64,000 nucleotides of DNA, taken from positions 62,001 to 126,000 of the forward strand of contig JAFXFC010000019.1 in the NCBI GenBank assembly GCA_017513525.1, in the 5' to 3' direction. The translations under genes and the position numbers were made by a program. Below, in pieces: positions 18,138 to 29,358 of the stretch. The stretch comes from Clostridia bacterium. GTDB taxonomy: Bacteria; Bacillota; Clostridia; Oscillospirales; Acutalibacteraceae. The notes under the pieces were generated by a model that did no database searches, was not told the DNA's origin, and was given only the letters and a program-made list of their open reading frames with translations. Numbering within the stretch: position 1 is the stretch's first letter; the number at the start of each line of letters is the position of its first letter.

Positions 18138-19166
18138 ATGTCAAAAGACTTAACTTGCTCTAGAATTGATAGACAAAATATCCTTAATAACGAACTTGCT
18201 CTTAAAGAAATACAAGAATCCTCGAATATTAAAGGTATTATTTTCGAAGATAAAATTTGTCTTACCAAGAACATGGTGGCATCTTTTTTTGGTGTTGAAG
18301 CCAGAACAATTGAACGATATGTTAGCGACAATGCAGATGAACTTATGAAAAACGGTTACGAAATTTTGCGCGGTCAACGACTAAAATTGTTTATTAAGTG
18401 TGTTCAGGATCAAGATGTTCCCGACATTAATGTCGGGAACATTAGTAATCGAACACCTCAGCTTGCTATATTTGATTTTCGTGCTTTCTTAAACATTTCA
18501 ATGTTGCTAACCGAAAGCGAAAACGCTCGTATTTTGCGTCAGTTGGTATTAGATATAGTCATAGATTTGGTGAACCAAAAGACAGGTGGTGGTACAAAGT
18601 TTATAAACCAGCGAGATAAAGACTTTATTACTACCTATCTCCAAGAAGAGAATTATCGCAAAGAATTTACAGATGCTCTTCGAGATTATGTTGATATGGG
18701 TAACGCCAAATATGCCATTTACACCGATAAAATATATCAAAGTATATTTAAAGAAAAGTCCAGAGAATATAGAGAAATCTTGAAACTTAAAAAAAGTGAT
18801 AAAGTGAGAGATACTTTATATTCCGAGATACTTAATTTGGTAGCGTCGTATGAATGCGGTTTAGCGGTGTTGCTTAAAGAACAATCAAAACAAATTGGCC
18901 GCAAATTAAACAACTGGGAAACAGATGATGTATTTAGAGCATTTGAGTTTCTACCACACTGGAAGCCGCTTATAAATAGTGCTCGAGTAAAAATGGCGAG
19001 TCGCGATCTTGCTCTTCGTGATGCTTTTCACAAGCAATTAGAAGAATATATTCAACCGCTTGAATCCGAAGAATATCATCGTTTTTTAGGTGCTGAAGGA
19101 GACGAGATCGAGAGACTAATGATCGAAAATGAAGCGGTGTTAAAGCGTTTGAAGGAGCGAGACTGA
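18138..19166 (+). CDS. RhuM-like DNA-binding protein, partner of Doc toxin
   Basis: A 342-residue protein with an N-terminal helix-turn-helix region (CLTKNMVASFFGVEARTIER at about 45-65), then the FDFRAFLNISMLLTESENARILR region found in RhuM/KilA-like proteins next to Fic/Doc genes, and a long helical C-terminus. Its stop overlaps the start of the Doc gene (TGATG), so it is probably the neutralising and autoregulatory partner. The ATG at 18138 follows GGGAG at 18126. Family naming is by resemblance only. Confidence 0.7.
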   Translation: MSKDLTCSRIDRQNILNNELALKEIQESSNIKGIIFEDKICLTKNMVASFFGVEARTIERYVSDNADELMKNGYEILRGQRLKLFIKCVQDQDVPDINVGNISNRTPQLAIFDFRAFLNISMLLTESENARILRQLVLDIVIDLVNQKTGGGTKFINQRDKDFITTYLQEENYRKEFTDALRDYVDMGNAKYAIYTDKIYQSIFKEKSREYREILKLKKSDKVRDTLYSEILNLVASYECGLAVLLKEQSKQIGRKLNNWETDDVFRAFEFLPHWKPLINSARVKMASRDLALRDAFHKQLEEYIQPLESEEYHRFLGAEGDEIERLMIENEAVLKRLKERD

Positions 19167-19606
19167 TGGATAATATTAAATACATCACTCTTGAAAACGC
19201 TTGCGAAATACATATGATGACAATTGCACATAGTGGTGGAGGGACTTGCGAACATTTTGATCTTGGAAGATTGGATAGTGTTTTGCAAAACATTCAAAAT
19301 GACGATTATTATCCCACTTTTGTTGATAAACTCACTCACTTGTTTTTTTGCACGTGCGAGTTTCATTGCTTTGCCGATGGTAATAAACGCTTGGCAATAA
19401 CATTATCTGCACAGTTCTTATTATTAAACGGTTATTTATCTGTAGCTAAGACTTTCTTTGAAATAACTGAAAATATAAGTTATCAAGTAGCGGCGGGGAA
19501 AATTAACAAACAACTTCTGCACCGGATTATGGCTGCTATAATGGATAATACATACGAAAATGATGAAGAACTAAAACTAGAAATTTATAATGCTATAAAA
19601 GACTGA
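19166..19606 (+). CDS. Doc-type Fic-fold toxin
   Basis: A 146-residue protein with the core motif HCFADGNKR, matching HxFxDGNKR of Doc kinases/Fic AMPylases, in the usual alpha-helical setting (HLFFCTCEFHCFADGNKRLAI). Doc phosphorylates elongation factor Tu and stops translation; Fic relatives AMPylate targets. The Doc-like GNKR (not GNGR) and short length favour Doc. No inhibitory SxxxE(G/N) motif is seen in the protein, so inhibition must come from the partner gene upstream, with which it is translationally coupled. Confidence 0.85.
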   Translation: MDNIKYITLENACEIHMMTIAHSGGGTCEHFDLGRLDSVLQNIQNDDYYPTFVDKLTHLFFCTCEFHCFADGNKRLAITLSAQFLLLNGYLSVAKTFFEITENISYQVAAGKINKQLLHRIMAAIMDNTYENDEELKLEIYNAIKD

Positions 19607-19611
19607 TATTA

Positions 19612-19650
19612 GCGAAAGCGGAGTGTGTTTTCACTCCGCTTTCGTTTTAT
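19612..19650 (+). terminator. Terminator of the RhuM/Doc module
   Basis: CGAAAGCGGAGTG pairs with CACTCCGCTTTCG around TGTTTT, followed by TTTTAT. It again precedes a promoter-like TTATAAT, the same layout as the hairpins at 13029 and 18043. Confidence 0.88.
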
Positions 19651-19733
19651 ATAGATTTATGTTATAATAATTAAAAACTTAGCAACCTCTTTCAAAATTG
19701 CAACACTATATAAGTGAAAGGAGGCTAAAGAAA

Positions 19734-19817
19734 ATGGCAATAGAAAGTACCTCTTTAAGATGCTTTGCAGTCCCTTTATTAATTGCCAACCGTAGCTTTT
19801 TCTCCATAAACAGTTAA
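19734..19817 (+). CDS. Possible 27-residue peptide with strong ribosome site
   Basis: The ATG follows GAAAGGAGGCTAAAGAAA, one of the strongest ribosome sites in the window, and the frame ends at TAA 19815. The peptide starts MAIESTSLRC and ends NRSFFSINS. I recognise no family. It sits about 120 bases before the TetR gene and could be a leader peptide, a small protein, or the 5' stub of a lost gene. Nothing else is seen in the gap 19651-19935 apart from a promoter-like region before TetR. Confidence 0.35.
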   Translation: MAIESTSLRCFAVPLLIANRSFFSINS

Positions 19818-19935
19818 TTTTTCATACACTTTGGGGTAAATTTTACGAAATCCGTTGATTTTATTTATTTTGTCTGATAAAATACATCTATCGTATTAAT
19901 ATACACATGTTTGATATCATACAAAGAGGTGCCTT

Positions 19936-20526
19936 ATGACTAATAATCACAAAACAGAAGACAGACGGGTAAAACGAACAAAAAAGGTATTAAGAGAATG
20001 TCTTTTCAGTCTTCTTGAAAACAAATCAATTGACGAAATAACGGTTAAGGAGCTGACGGTGGCGGCAGATGTAAACCGCTCTACCTTTTATTTTTACTAC
20101 AAGGATATAAACGATATGATGATGCAGATACAGGATGAGATCTTCACGGTATTTGAAGAAACCGTAATTTCACCTCATGCACAATTTGTCACCGTTGAGG
20201 ATTTTACCGAATATTGCAGTCGTTTTCTTGTTTTTTGTAAAGAATATGAGAAAATATGCAAGTTCGTTATAAGCAATGACCCAAATAATAATCTGGCAAA
20301 AAAGATAAGAGCTTCTCTTGCCAGGCATGTTCCCGATTCAGCAAAGGTTTTTCCTGAAACAGACCCGAGGCGTTATCTTACCGGCTTTGCTGTTTCGGCA
20401 TTTTGGGAAGCTGTTATACAGTGGATGTATGACGGCATGAAAATTTCTCCTGAAGAAATGGCAAAGTTTATGGCGAATGCTTATTTTTATGGCGGACGGA
20501 CACTTTTAATGTCTTTCAACAAGTAA
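19936..20526 (+). CDS. TetR/AcrR-family transcriptional regulator
   Basis: A 196-residue protein. The N-terminal DNA-binding domain shows the TetR pattern TKKVLRECLFSLLENKSIDEITVKELTVAADVNRSTFYFYYKD with the helix-turn-helix at about 38-58. The C-terminal part is a ligand domain of the TetR_C_8 style (YDGMKISPEEMAKFMANAY). It lies directly upstream of the GLUG surface protein, in the same direction, but with its own promoter region between. Target and ligand are unknown. Confidence 0.9.
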   Translation: MTNNHKTEDRRVKRTKKVLRECLFSLLENKSIDEITVKELTVAADVNRSTFYFYYKDINDMMMQIQDEIFTVFEETVISPHAQFVTVEDFTEYCSRFLVFCKEYEKICKFVISNDPNNNLAKKIRASLARHVPDSAKVFPETDPRRYLTGFAVSAFWEAVIQWMYDGMKISPEEMAKFMANAYFYGGRTLLMSFNK

Positions 20527-20601
20527 TTTGCTCTTGAACTTTTACTGTATTTATACTATAATTATTATGTTTATTATATATCTATTTACGGAGGAACAGA
20601 A

Positions 20602-22260
20602 ATGAAAAAATATTCCAAAAAAATCATAAGCATTTTATTATGCTTAATGCTTGTTTTTGCTTTTATTCCGACAGCATTTGCAGCAGATTTTTCAGGCATC
20701 GGTTCAAAAGACGATCCTTATCTTATTACAAATGCCGCGGAGCTTGACTTGTTTTCACAGAAGGTAGCGTCAGGCGAGAATTTTGACGGCAAATATTTTC
20801 TTCTCAAGAATAACATCACCGTTTCATCTGAATTCTCCCCTATCGGCACAAAAGATACTGCTTTTGAAGGCATCTTTGACGGTAACGGAAAATCCATATG
20901 GGGCATTGATGTAAGCGCTGATTATGCAGGTCTGTTTGCATTTTGTAACGGTGCCGTAATTTCAAATGTTACAGTAGAAGGTTGGTTTACAGCAGATAAT
21001 TATGCAGGTGCTGTCGTAGCATATGCAGATAACACGGTTATTGAAAACTGCGTATCAGAAGCCGGTTGTTATGCAAATAGCTTTGTAGGCGGCATTGTAG
21101 GTTATATATCCTCCGGCAGAATAAGCAACTGCTCAGCAAGCGATTACGCTTCTATTTCCGGCTATGCTGAATTCACCGGCGGTATCGCAGGCTACAGCGG
21201 TGCAGACATTACAGGCTGCACAAACAGCTCATATCTTGACGGTTACAAGAATGTAGGCGGTATTGCAGGCTTTTCATCAGGTGATATCATTTCCTGCACA
21301 AATGCTTCTCCTGTCACTGCATATTCTTCAAATATCGGCGGTATTGCAGGTCATGCAGAGGGTGAAATAAAATACTGTCAGAACAAGAGCGGCATTGAAA
21401 GCAACGGCGGCAATGTGGGCGGTATCGCAGGCTTTGGCAACAATGCAGTAATTACCGAATGTCTTTCTACAGGTGATGTTACAGCAGTAGGTAATTATGC
21501 AGGCGGTATTGCAGGCTATCTCATGGGCGGCTCAGTTACAAACAGCCTTGCAGCAGCATCCGTTTCAAATTCTAAAAACTATGCAGGCGGTATATTCGGC
21601 GGTTGTATAGACACCGAAGTATCAAAATGTATTTTCACTTCATCTGTTTCTGCAAATGCTTCCACAGCAGGTGCAATAGGTGCTTTATCAGGCGGCAGCG
21701 TTTCAGATTGCTACTATAATGATGCTAACGGCTCAAAGGTTGTATACACTGGTACCGTAACCAGCGCATACGGTGTTTCTTCCTCAGCTCTTTCAATTGA
21801 ATCATCATATCCTACCCTTGATTTCCAAAACACATGGGCAATAAATACAACACATGCACTCTATCATCCCTTACTTCATAACATTCCCTTCCATACACTC
21901 CGTGATGTAACCTCTTCACAGCCTACCTGCGATGAGGACGGTATCACATCAGGCACTTGCTCCTACTGTCAGGAAACCGTTATAACAGTAGCACCTGCAT
22001 TCGGCCACTCATATAAGATACTCTCATCAAAAGCTCCTTCATGCACGACTGAAGGCTATGAAGATAAGATCTGCACAGTATGTGACGATTCCAAAACAGA
22101 TATCATCCCCGCAACAGGACACACAGATGAAAATGCAGACTCTACCTGCGACATATGCGGCTCCTCCACCAAGCCCCAGTCTGAAAAGAAGAATCTCTTC
22201 CAGAGAATAATTGATTTCTTCAAGAGCATATTCGATTGGTTCAAAAATCTCTTCAAATAA
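20602..22260 (+). CDS. Secreted GLUG-repeat surface protein
   Basis: A 552-residue protein with a signal peptide (KKYSKKIISILLCLMLVFAFIPTAFA). From about residue 100 to 375 there are repeated units of the GGIAGYSxxxITGCTNSS type, a GLUG-like beta-solenoid found in adhesins and IgA-peptidase-related surface proteins. A Cys-rich part follows with two or three CxxC-type motifs (GTCSYCQET, DKICTVC, STCDICG). The end is an amphipathic aromatic tail, RIIDFFKSIFDWFKNLFK. No LPXTG sorting signal is seen, so the tail may help retain it at the membrane. A terminator follows at 22268. Confidence 0.85.
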   Translation: MKKYSKKIISILLCLMLVFAFIPTAFAADFSGIGSKDDPYLITNAAELDLFSQKVASGENFDGKYFLLKNNITVSSEFSPIGTKDTAFEGIFDGNGKSIWGIDVSADYAGLFAFCNGAVISNVTVEGWFTADNYAGAVVAYADNTVIENCVSEAGCYANSFVGGIVGYISSGRISNCSASDYASISGYAEFTGGIAGYSGADITGCTNSSYLDGYKNVGGIAGFSSGDIISCTNASPVTAYSSNIGGIAGHAEGEIKYCQNKSGIESNGGNVGGIAGFGNNAVITECLSTGDVTAVGNYAGGIAGYLMGGSVTNSLAAASVSNSKNYAGGIFGGCIDTEVSKCIFTSSVSANASTAGAIGALSGGSVSDCYYNDANGSKVVYTGTVTSAYGVSSSALSIESSYPTLDFQNTWAINTTHALYHPLLHNIPFHTLRDVTSSQPTCDEDGITSGTCSYCQETVITVAPAFGHSYKILSSKAPSCTTEGYEDKICTVCDDSKTDIIPATGHTDENADSTCDICGSSTKPQSEKKNLFQRIIDFFKSIFDWFKNLFK

Positions 22261-22267
22261 TATAAAA

Positions 22268-22308
22268 ACGGTCTCAGACTTACTTTTCAGTAAGTTTGAG
22301 ACCAATTT
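22268..22308 (+). terminator. Terminator of the GLUG protein gene
   Basis: GGTCTCAGACTTAC pairs with GTAAGTTTGAGACC around TTTTCA, followed by AATTTTATT. Confidence 0.88.
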
Positions 22309-22337
22309 TATTATAAGGTAATGGGCAAATAATATAT

Positions 22338-22452
22338 AAAGTTTAAGCGGAACCAAGCCGTCAGGCTTCCGAAACATTTGCCGAAGGCAAATATATAACT
22401 CGCCGAAGGCGAATATCACTTCATGATTTATCGCAATGCGATAAATTATGAA
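22338..22452 (+). repeat. Mosaic repeat with small palindrome array and AAATTATGA palindrome
   Basis: It begins with TTTAAGCGGAACCAAG and the hairpin AAGCC-GTCA-GGCTT, continues with TTTGCC/GGCAAA and CGCC/GGCG palindromes joined by TATATAACT and AATATCACT, and ends with the GATTTATCGC/GCGATAAATTATGA palindrome. It is a shorter version of the element at 60108-60273 and touches the 3' end of the DUF218 gene. Confidence 0.8.
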
Positions 22453-23193
22453 CTACCCTACTACCCATTGTGCAAGTATGCCCATAAATTCACGCATTAC
22501 ATATGTGGGAAGAAGAGGTAAGGGGGTATCTGCCGATATTGTGTAGCATTTGTAGCCCTGATCTTCAACAGAAATAGTGGCTCTGTAGATATGGAAGTTA
22601 TTGGAAACTACAGCTATATTTTCATTAAGTCCGTTTTCCTTTATTATTTCAGAGGAAAACGCAATATTTTCTCTGGTATTTGTTGAGCGGTCTTCCATAT
22701 ACAGTCTTTCGGGAGCTATTCCTTTTGCTGTCAGTTCCCTATACATACAAAGAGCCTCCGAGATATCTTCATTGGGGCCTTGTCCGCCTGAAAGAACTGC
22801 TACAGACTCGGGATTTTCTTCTAAGAATTCTGCTGCCGCATCTATTCTTAACGATAAAACCTGACTGGGTCTTTCTCCGTATACAGCACAGCCGAGCACC
22901 ACTAAGGTAGAATCCTCAGGGGGTGTTCTTAATGCGGCTTCTATCATAAAACCGCTTTCAACTGCGAATAATGCGATAAATGCAGTATAACCTGCAATTA
23001 AAATGCCTGTGAGCGCCTTCGCCCATTTCTTGTCCTTTGAAGCGGCTTTCAGTTTTTTTCTGAATATTCCCCAAAGGAATAAAACTCCGAAAAACAAAAG
23101 TCCCGCAGCATTTCCGATATTGAATATTCCGCTGAATATGACGGGTATCATAAAAGCGACCCAACCGACAGCACCTATTATAATTCGAATCAT
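22453..23193 (-). CDS. DUF218 (YdcF/SanA-like) membrane protein
   Basis: A 246-residue protein with three or four N-terminal membrane helices (about residues 1-95) and a C-terminal DUF218 domain: VVLGCAVYGERPSQVLSLRIDAA, VLSGGQGPNEDISEA, EDRSTNTREN and VSNNFHIYRA are the family hallmarks. Relatives (SanA, ElyC, YdcF) are linked to envelope and peptidoglycan homeostasis, but the reaction is not settled. I chose the ATG at 23193 because GGTGATGAAA precedes it; upstream in-frame codons overlap the AT-rich promoter region. Confidence 0.88.
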   Translation of the reverse strand: MIRIIIGAVGWVAFMIPVIFSGIFNIGNAAGLLFFGVLFLWGIFRKKLKAASKDKKWAKALTGILIAGYTAFIALFAVESGFMIEAALRTPPEDSTLVVLGCAVYGERPSQVLSLRIDAAAEFLEENPESVAVLSGGQGPNEDISEALCMYRELTAKGIAPERLYMEDRSTNTRENIAFSSEIIKENGLNENIAVVSNNFHIYRATISVEDQGYKCYTISADTPLPLLPTYVMREFMGILAQWVVG

Positions 23194-23345
23194 TTTCATC
23201 ACCGAAATGGATAATACAACAAAATCCAATAAAAATCAACACAGTTAAGCATTTCTTAATCATTTCACAAACTTTCTTAAAACAGAAAATTGACACTTGA
23301 TATTTTAATATTCATATATTATAATATATTTCACAAATCATATCC

Positions 23346-23420
23346 GCTGGTGTGGCTCAATGGCAGAGCAGCTCATTCGTAATGAGCAGGTTGCAGGTTC
23401 GATTCCCGTCACCAGCTCCA
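23346..23420 (+). tRNA. tRNA-Thr (anticodon CGU)
   Basis: A 75-base cloverleaf: acceptor stem GCTGGTG/CACCAGC, D arm GCTC-AATGGCA-GAGC, anticodon arm GCTCA-TTCGTAA-TGAGC with anticodon CGT, and T arm GCAGG-TTCGATT-CCCGT. The 3' CCA is encoded. The T stem holds one A/C mismatch and one G/T pair. A strong terminator follows four bases later. Confidence 0.93.
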
Positions 23421-23423
23421 CGA

Positions 23424-23467
23424 AAAAGACCACATTTGTCTTCCGGACAAATGTGGTCTTTTTCGAA
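23424..23467 (+). terminator. Terminator of the tRNA-Thr gene
   Basis: A perfect 16-base stem, AAAGACCACATTTGTC with its complement, around TTCC and followed by TTTTTC. Confidence 0.92.
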
Positions 23468-23648
23468 CTAAGTGTGCCTTACGGCACGTGAAGTGCACTC
23501 TGTGCGTGAAGTGATGCTACGCATCGTGAAGTGCCTGCAGGCGTGGGTGGCACACTTTACTTCACTTCGTGCAATTGCACGATGCTTCATTATGCCATCG
23601 GCATAGCTTCACTGCGGTGTAACCGCAACTTCACTGACTTCTTCTGAA
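23468..23648. repeat. Array of palindromes joined by GTGAAGT, then by its complement
   Basis: First half: GTGCC/GGCAC, GCAC/GTGC, GATGC/GCATC and GCC/GGC hairpins, each followed by GTGAAGT. Second half: GTGCA/TGCAC, TATGCC/GGCATA and GCGGT/ACCGC hairpins joined by ACTTCAC-type links, the reverse complement of the first link. So the array is itself roughly an inverted repeat. The 310-base gap before the shikimate kinase gene holds no plausible gene. Confidence 0.85.
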
Positions 23649-23730
23649 GTGCTTTTTTATATTGGCCCCCCATCTCTCCCCCGTTGCCAATTTCATTTTT
23701 TTATGATATAATTTTATTTTGGTGATACTT

Positions 23731-24231
23731 ATGAAAAATATAATTCTTATCGGTATGCCGGGGGCGGGGAAAAGCACTGTCGGGGTGCTTATTGCAAAAA
23801 CACTTTTAATGGATTTTTCGGACACCGATCTTATAATACAAAGAGAATGCGCCTGCGCTTTATGCGATATAATAAACGAAAAGGGCACAGAATATTTTAT
23901 AGCACTCGAAGAGGATATAATTCTGAAGCAGGAATTTACCCATACCGTTATAGCCACGGGCGGCAGCGCCGTTTACGGGGAAAGAGCTATGAAAAAGCTC
24001 AAGGAAAACGGTATTTGCGTTTACCTTAAAGTGGAACTTAATGAACTTACAAAAAGGCTCGGCGATATAACAACAAGAGGTATTGCAATGGACAAGGACA
24101 CGGGAATTCCCGAATTGTTTATGGAAAGAAGTCCTCTTTATGAAAAATACAGTGATATTACGGTAGACTGCACAAAGCTTTCTCCCGAAGAATGTGTAAG
24201 CCTCATAGCTTCAAAGCTTAAAACGGAGTAA
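23731..24231 (+). CDS. aroK: Shikimate kinase
   Basis: A 166-residue P-loop kinase that phosphorylates shikimate in the aromatic amino acid pathway. Walker A is GMPGAGKST (about residues 8-16); the shikimate-binding FSDTDLII follows at about 32-39, and TGGSAVY replaces the usual GGG loop. The lid region is RLGDITTRGIAM. Length is normal. The ATG at 23731 follows GGTGATACTT. The next gene, a phosphatase, starts 3 bases after its stop, so the two form an operon. Confidence 0.88.
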   Translation: MKNIILIGMPGAGKSTVGVLIAKTLLMDFSDTDLIIQRECACALCDIINEKGTEYFIALEEDIILKQEFTHTVIATGGSAVYGERAMKKLKENGICVYLKVELNELTKRLGDITTRGIAMDKDTGIPELFMERSPLYEKYSDITVDCTKLSPEECVSLIASKLKTE

Positions 24232-24234
24232 ATT

Positions 24235-24684
24235 ATGATAAAAATATTATTTGTCTGCCACGGCAACATATGCCGCAGTCCCATGGCGGAATTCATATTT
24301 AAGGATATGGTAAAAAAAGCAGGTAAAGAGGAAGAATTCCTTATAGCTTCTGCCGCTACAAGCAGTGAAGAAATATATATGGGCAAAGGAAATCCCGTAT
24401 ACCCGCCTGCTCGTGAACAGCTTTTGCTTCACGGCATTGACCCGAAGGGCAAAACTGCCGTAAGACTTACAAAGGAAGACTATAAAAAATATGATCTTCT
24501 TATAGGCATGGATTCAATGAATATCAGAAACATGAAATTAGTTTTGGGCTCTGACCCCGAAAACAAAATAAAAAAGCTTCTCGATTTCTGCGGCGGCGGG
24601 GATGTTTCTGACCCCTGGTACACCGACAGATTCAAAGAAGCTTATGAGAGTATTTATAAAGGCTGCGAAGCACTTTTCAATGCC

Positions 24685-24693
<9 letters not shown>
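24235..24693 (+). CDS. Low-molecular-weight protein tyrosine phosphatase
   Basis: A 152-residue enzyme with the P-loop CHGNICRS (C8 nucleophile, R14) and the catalytic aspartate in DPWYTDR near the C-terminus. YDLLIGMDSMNIRN is the conserved middle region. Such enzymes reverse tyrosine phosphorylation, often of capsule-biosynthesis kinases, or act on small substrates. It lies directly after aroK and converges with the pseudouridine synthase gene, overlapping it by 9 bases. Confidence 0.94.
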
Positions 24694-27706
<3,013 letters not shown>

Positions 27707-27740
27707 TTTTGCTATCCCTTTCTTAGAGGCTACCCTCAAA

Positions 27741-27937
27741 GCGTAGGGAGGGGTCTCCCCTCCCGCCACCAATGGGTTGTAACTTTAAAAAAATTGATTG
27801 TTTTATAAAAATAAAAATATTTACTTTTACTTTCCCATAAATAATTTTTATATAATTAATTGTCTTCTCCCACTTACGGGAGGGGAGACCCCTCCCCTAC
27901 AAATATAAAGGTAACTTACTGCAATATTATGATTTAT
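27741..27937 (+). repeat. GTAGGGGAGGGG-family intergenic repeat, long copy
   Basis: Left palindrome GTAGGGAGGGGTCTCCCCTCCC, middle AT-rich part with AAAATTGATTGTTTTATAAA and TTTACTTTTACTTTCCCATA, right palindrome GGGAGGGGAGACCCCTCCCC then TACAAATATAAAGGTAACTTACTGCAATATTATGATT. The copy at 31341 is close to identical in the middle. It fills the ligA-pepV gap. Confidence 0.85.
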
Positions 27938-27952
27938 TGAAAGGAGTATTTT

Positions 27953-29347
27953 ATGAAAGATAAAATTTGTGCATATATAGAAAGTCAAAGAGAAGATTTT
28001 CTCAAGGACTTAAAAAGTCTTGTTGATATAAAAAGTGTCCGTGAGGAACCAAAAGCTGGTATGCCTTTCGGAGAAGGACCTGCAAAGGCACTTAACGAGG
28101 CTATTAAAATTTCAAACGCCCACGGCTTTGATATCATCAATTTCCAAAACTATGCAGGTGAAATAACCTACGGAAAAGACCCCGTATTAATGCTTTTGGC
28201 TCATCTTGATGTTGTGGATGAGGGCGATTTCTGGACTTATGAGCCTTATAACATGAAGATAGTTGACGGTAAGGCTTTCGGCAGAGGCACTACCGACGAT
28301 AAGGGAGCGGCGCTTTGCTGTTTATATGCCATGAAAGCCGCAAGAGAGCTTTTCGGAGAACCGAAAAAGGGCGTTCGCCTTGTTATGGGCTGCGGTGAGG
28401 AAACAGGCAGTGAGGATATGGACTATTATTTCTCAAAAAGAGAAAAGCTTCCCTATACCCTCTCCCCAGATGCCGATTATCCTCTTATAAATCTCGAAAA
28501 GGGCAGATTTGCACCTACATTCAAGAAAAGTGCCGAAAACTCAGGTGAAAAAACTGTAATTTCTTTTTTCGGCGGCACTACGGGAAATATAGTCCCCTGT
28601 AAAGCGAGCGTTTTAATTTCGGGTATTGAAGAAAACGAAATTTCAGATATAATAAAAACAGCAAAAAATGACACAGGCGTAGAATTTTCCGCGGAAAACG
28701 AAAACGGACTTCTTAAAATTTCCGCTCTCGGTGTTTCTTCTCACGCGGCTCACCCCGAAGGCGGCAATAACGCACAGACAGCACTTATTTATCTTATTAA
28801 CCGTCTGCCTCTTAATAAAAATGAAGTGACGCTTTCTTTTAAGTCTTTGGAAAAATTATTCCCTCATAAGGAAACGAACGGTTCATCCGTAGGTGTTAAA
28901 ATGAGCGATGAAATTTCGGGAGCACTTACTCTCAATTTCGGTGTACTGCATTTTAATAACGGTGAATTCACCGGCTCTTTAGACCTTCGCTGTCCTATTG
29001 GTGCAAATGACACAAATGTAAAGGCTGTTATAGATAAAAATTTCTGCGATCACGGCTTCTCTTTTGAAGGCGACCCTGAAATGATACCCGTACATTATGT
29101 TCCCGAGGATGCTCCCATTATAAAGACCGCACTTAAGGTATATGAAGAATACACGGGACTTAAAGGCGAGTGTCTTGCTATAGGCGGCGGTACATATGTC
29201 CACGATATTGAGGGCGGTGTGGCTTTCGGAATAGAATTCCACGGCACAGATTATAAAATACACGGCGCTGATGAATTTGCAGTCATTGACGAACTGCTTC
29301 TTACGGCAAAAATGTATACAGCAATAATTTATGAACTTTGTTATTGA
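27953..29347 (+). CDS. pepV: Sapep/PepV-type M20 dipeptidase
   Basis: A 464-residue zinc dipeptidase. Metal-binding and catalytic regions are LLAHLDVVDEGDFW (His and Asp), GRGTTDDKGA (bridging Asp), MGCGEETGSED (catalytic and metal Glu), SPDADYP and the C-terminal EFHGTDYKIHGADEF (His). A lid domain is inserted in the middle. It should cleave dipeptides in the cytoplasm. Length matches the family. It is followed 11 bases later by a U32 gene. The ribosome site GAAAGGAGTATTTT is strong. Confidence 0.93.
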   Translation: MKDKICAYIESQREDFLKDLKSLVDIKSVREEPKAGMPFGEGPAKALNEAIKISNAHGFDIINFQNYAGEITYGKDPVLMLLAHLDVVDEGDFWTYEPYNMKIVDGKAFGRGTTDDKGAALCCLYAMKAARELFGEPKKGVRLVMGCGEETGSEDMDYYFSKREKLPYTLSPDADYPLINLEKGRFAPTFKKSAENSGEKTVISFFGGTTGNIVPCKASVLISGIEENEISDIIKTAKNDTGVEFSAENENGLLKISALGVSSHAAHPEGGNNAQTALIYLINRLPLNKNEVTLSFKSLEKLFPHKETNGSSVGVKMSDEISGALTLNFGVLHFNNGEFTGSLDLRCPIGANDTNVKAVIDKNFCDHGFSFEGDPEMIPVHYVPEDAPIIKTALKVYEEYTGLKGECLAIGGGTYVHDIEGGVAFGIEFHGTDYKIHGADEFAVIDELLLTAKMYTAIIYELCY

Positions 29348-29358
29348 GGAATAAGAAA

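Noticed and set aside
23468-23648. Run of additional tRNA or small RNA genes after tRNA-Thr
   Set aside because: The hairpins are simple stems with no cloverleaf, anticodon arm or TTCGA loop.
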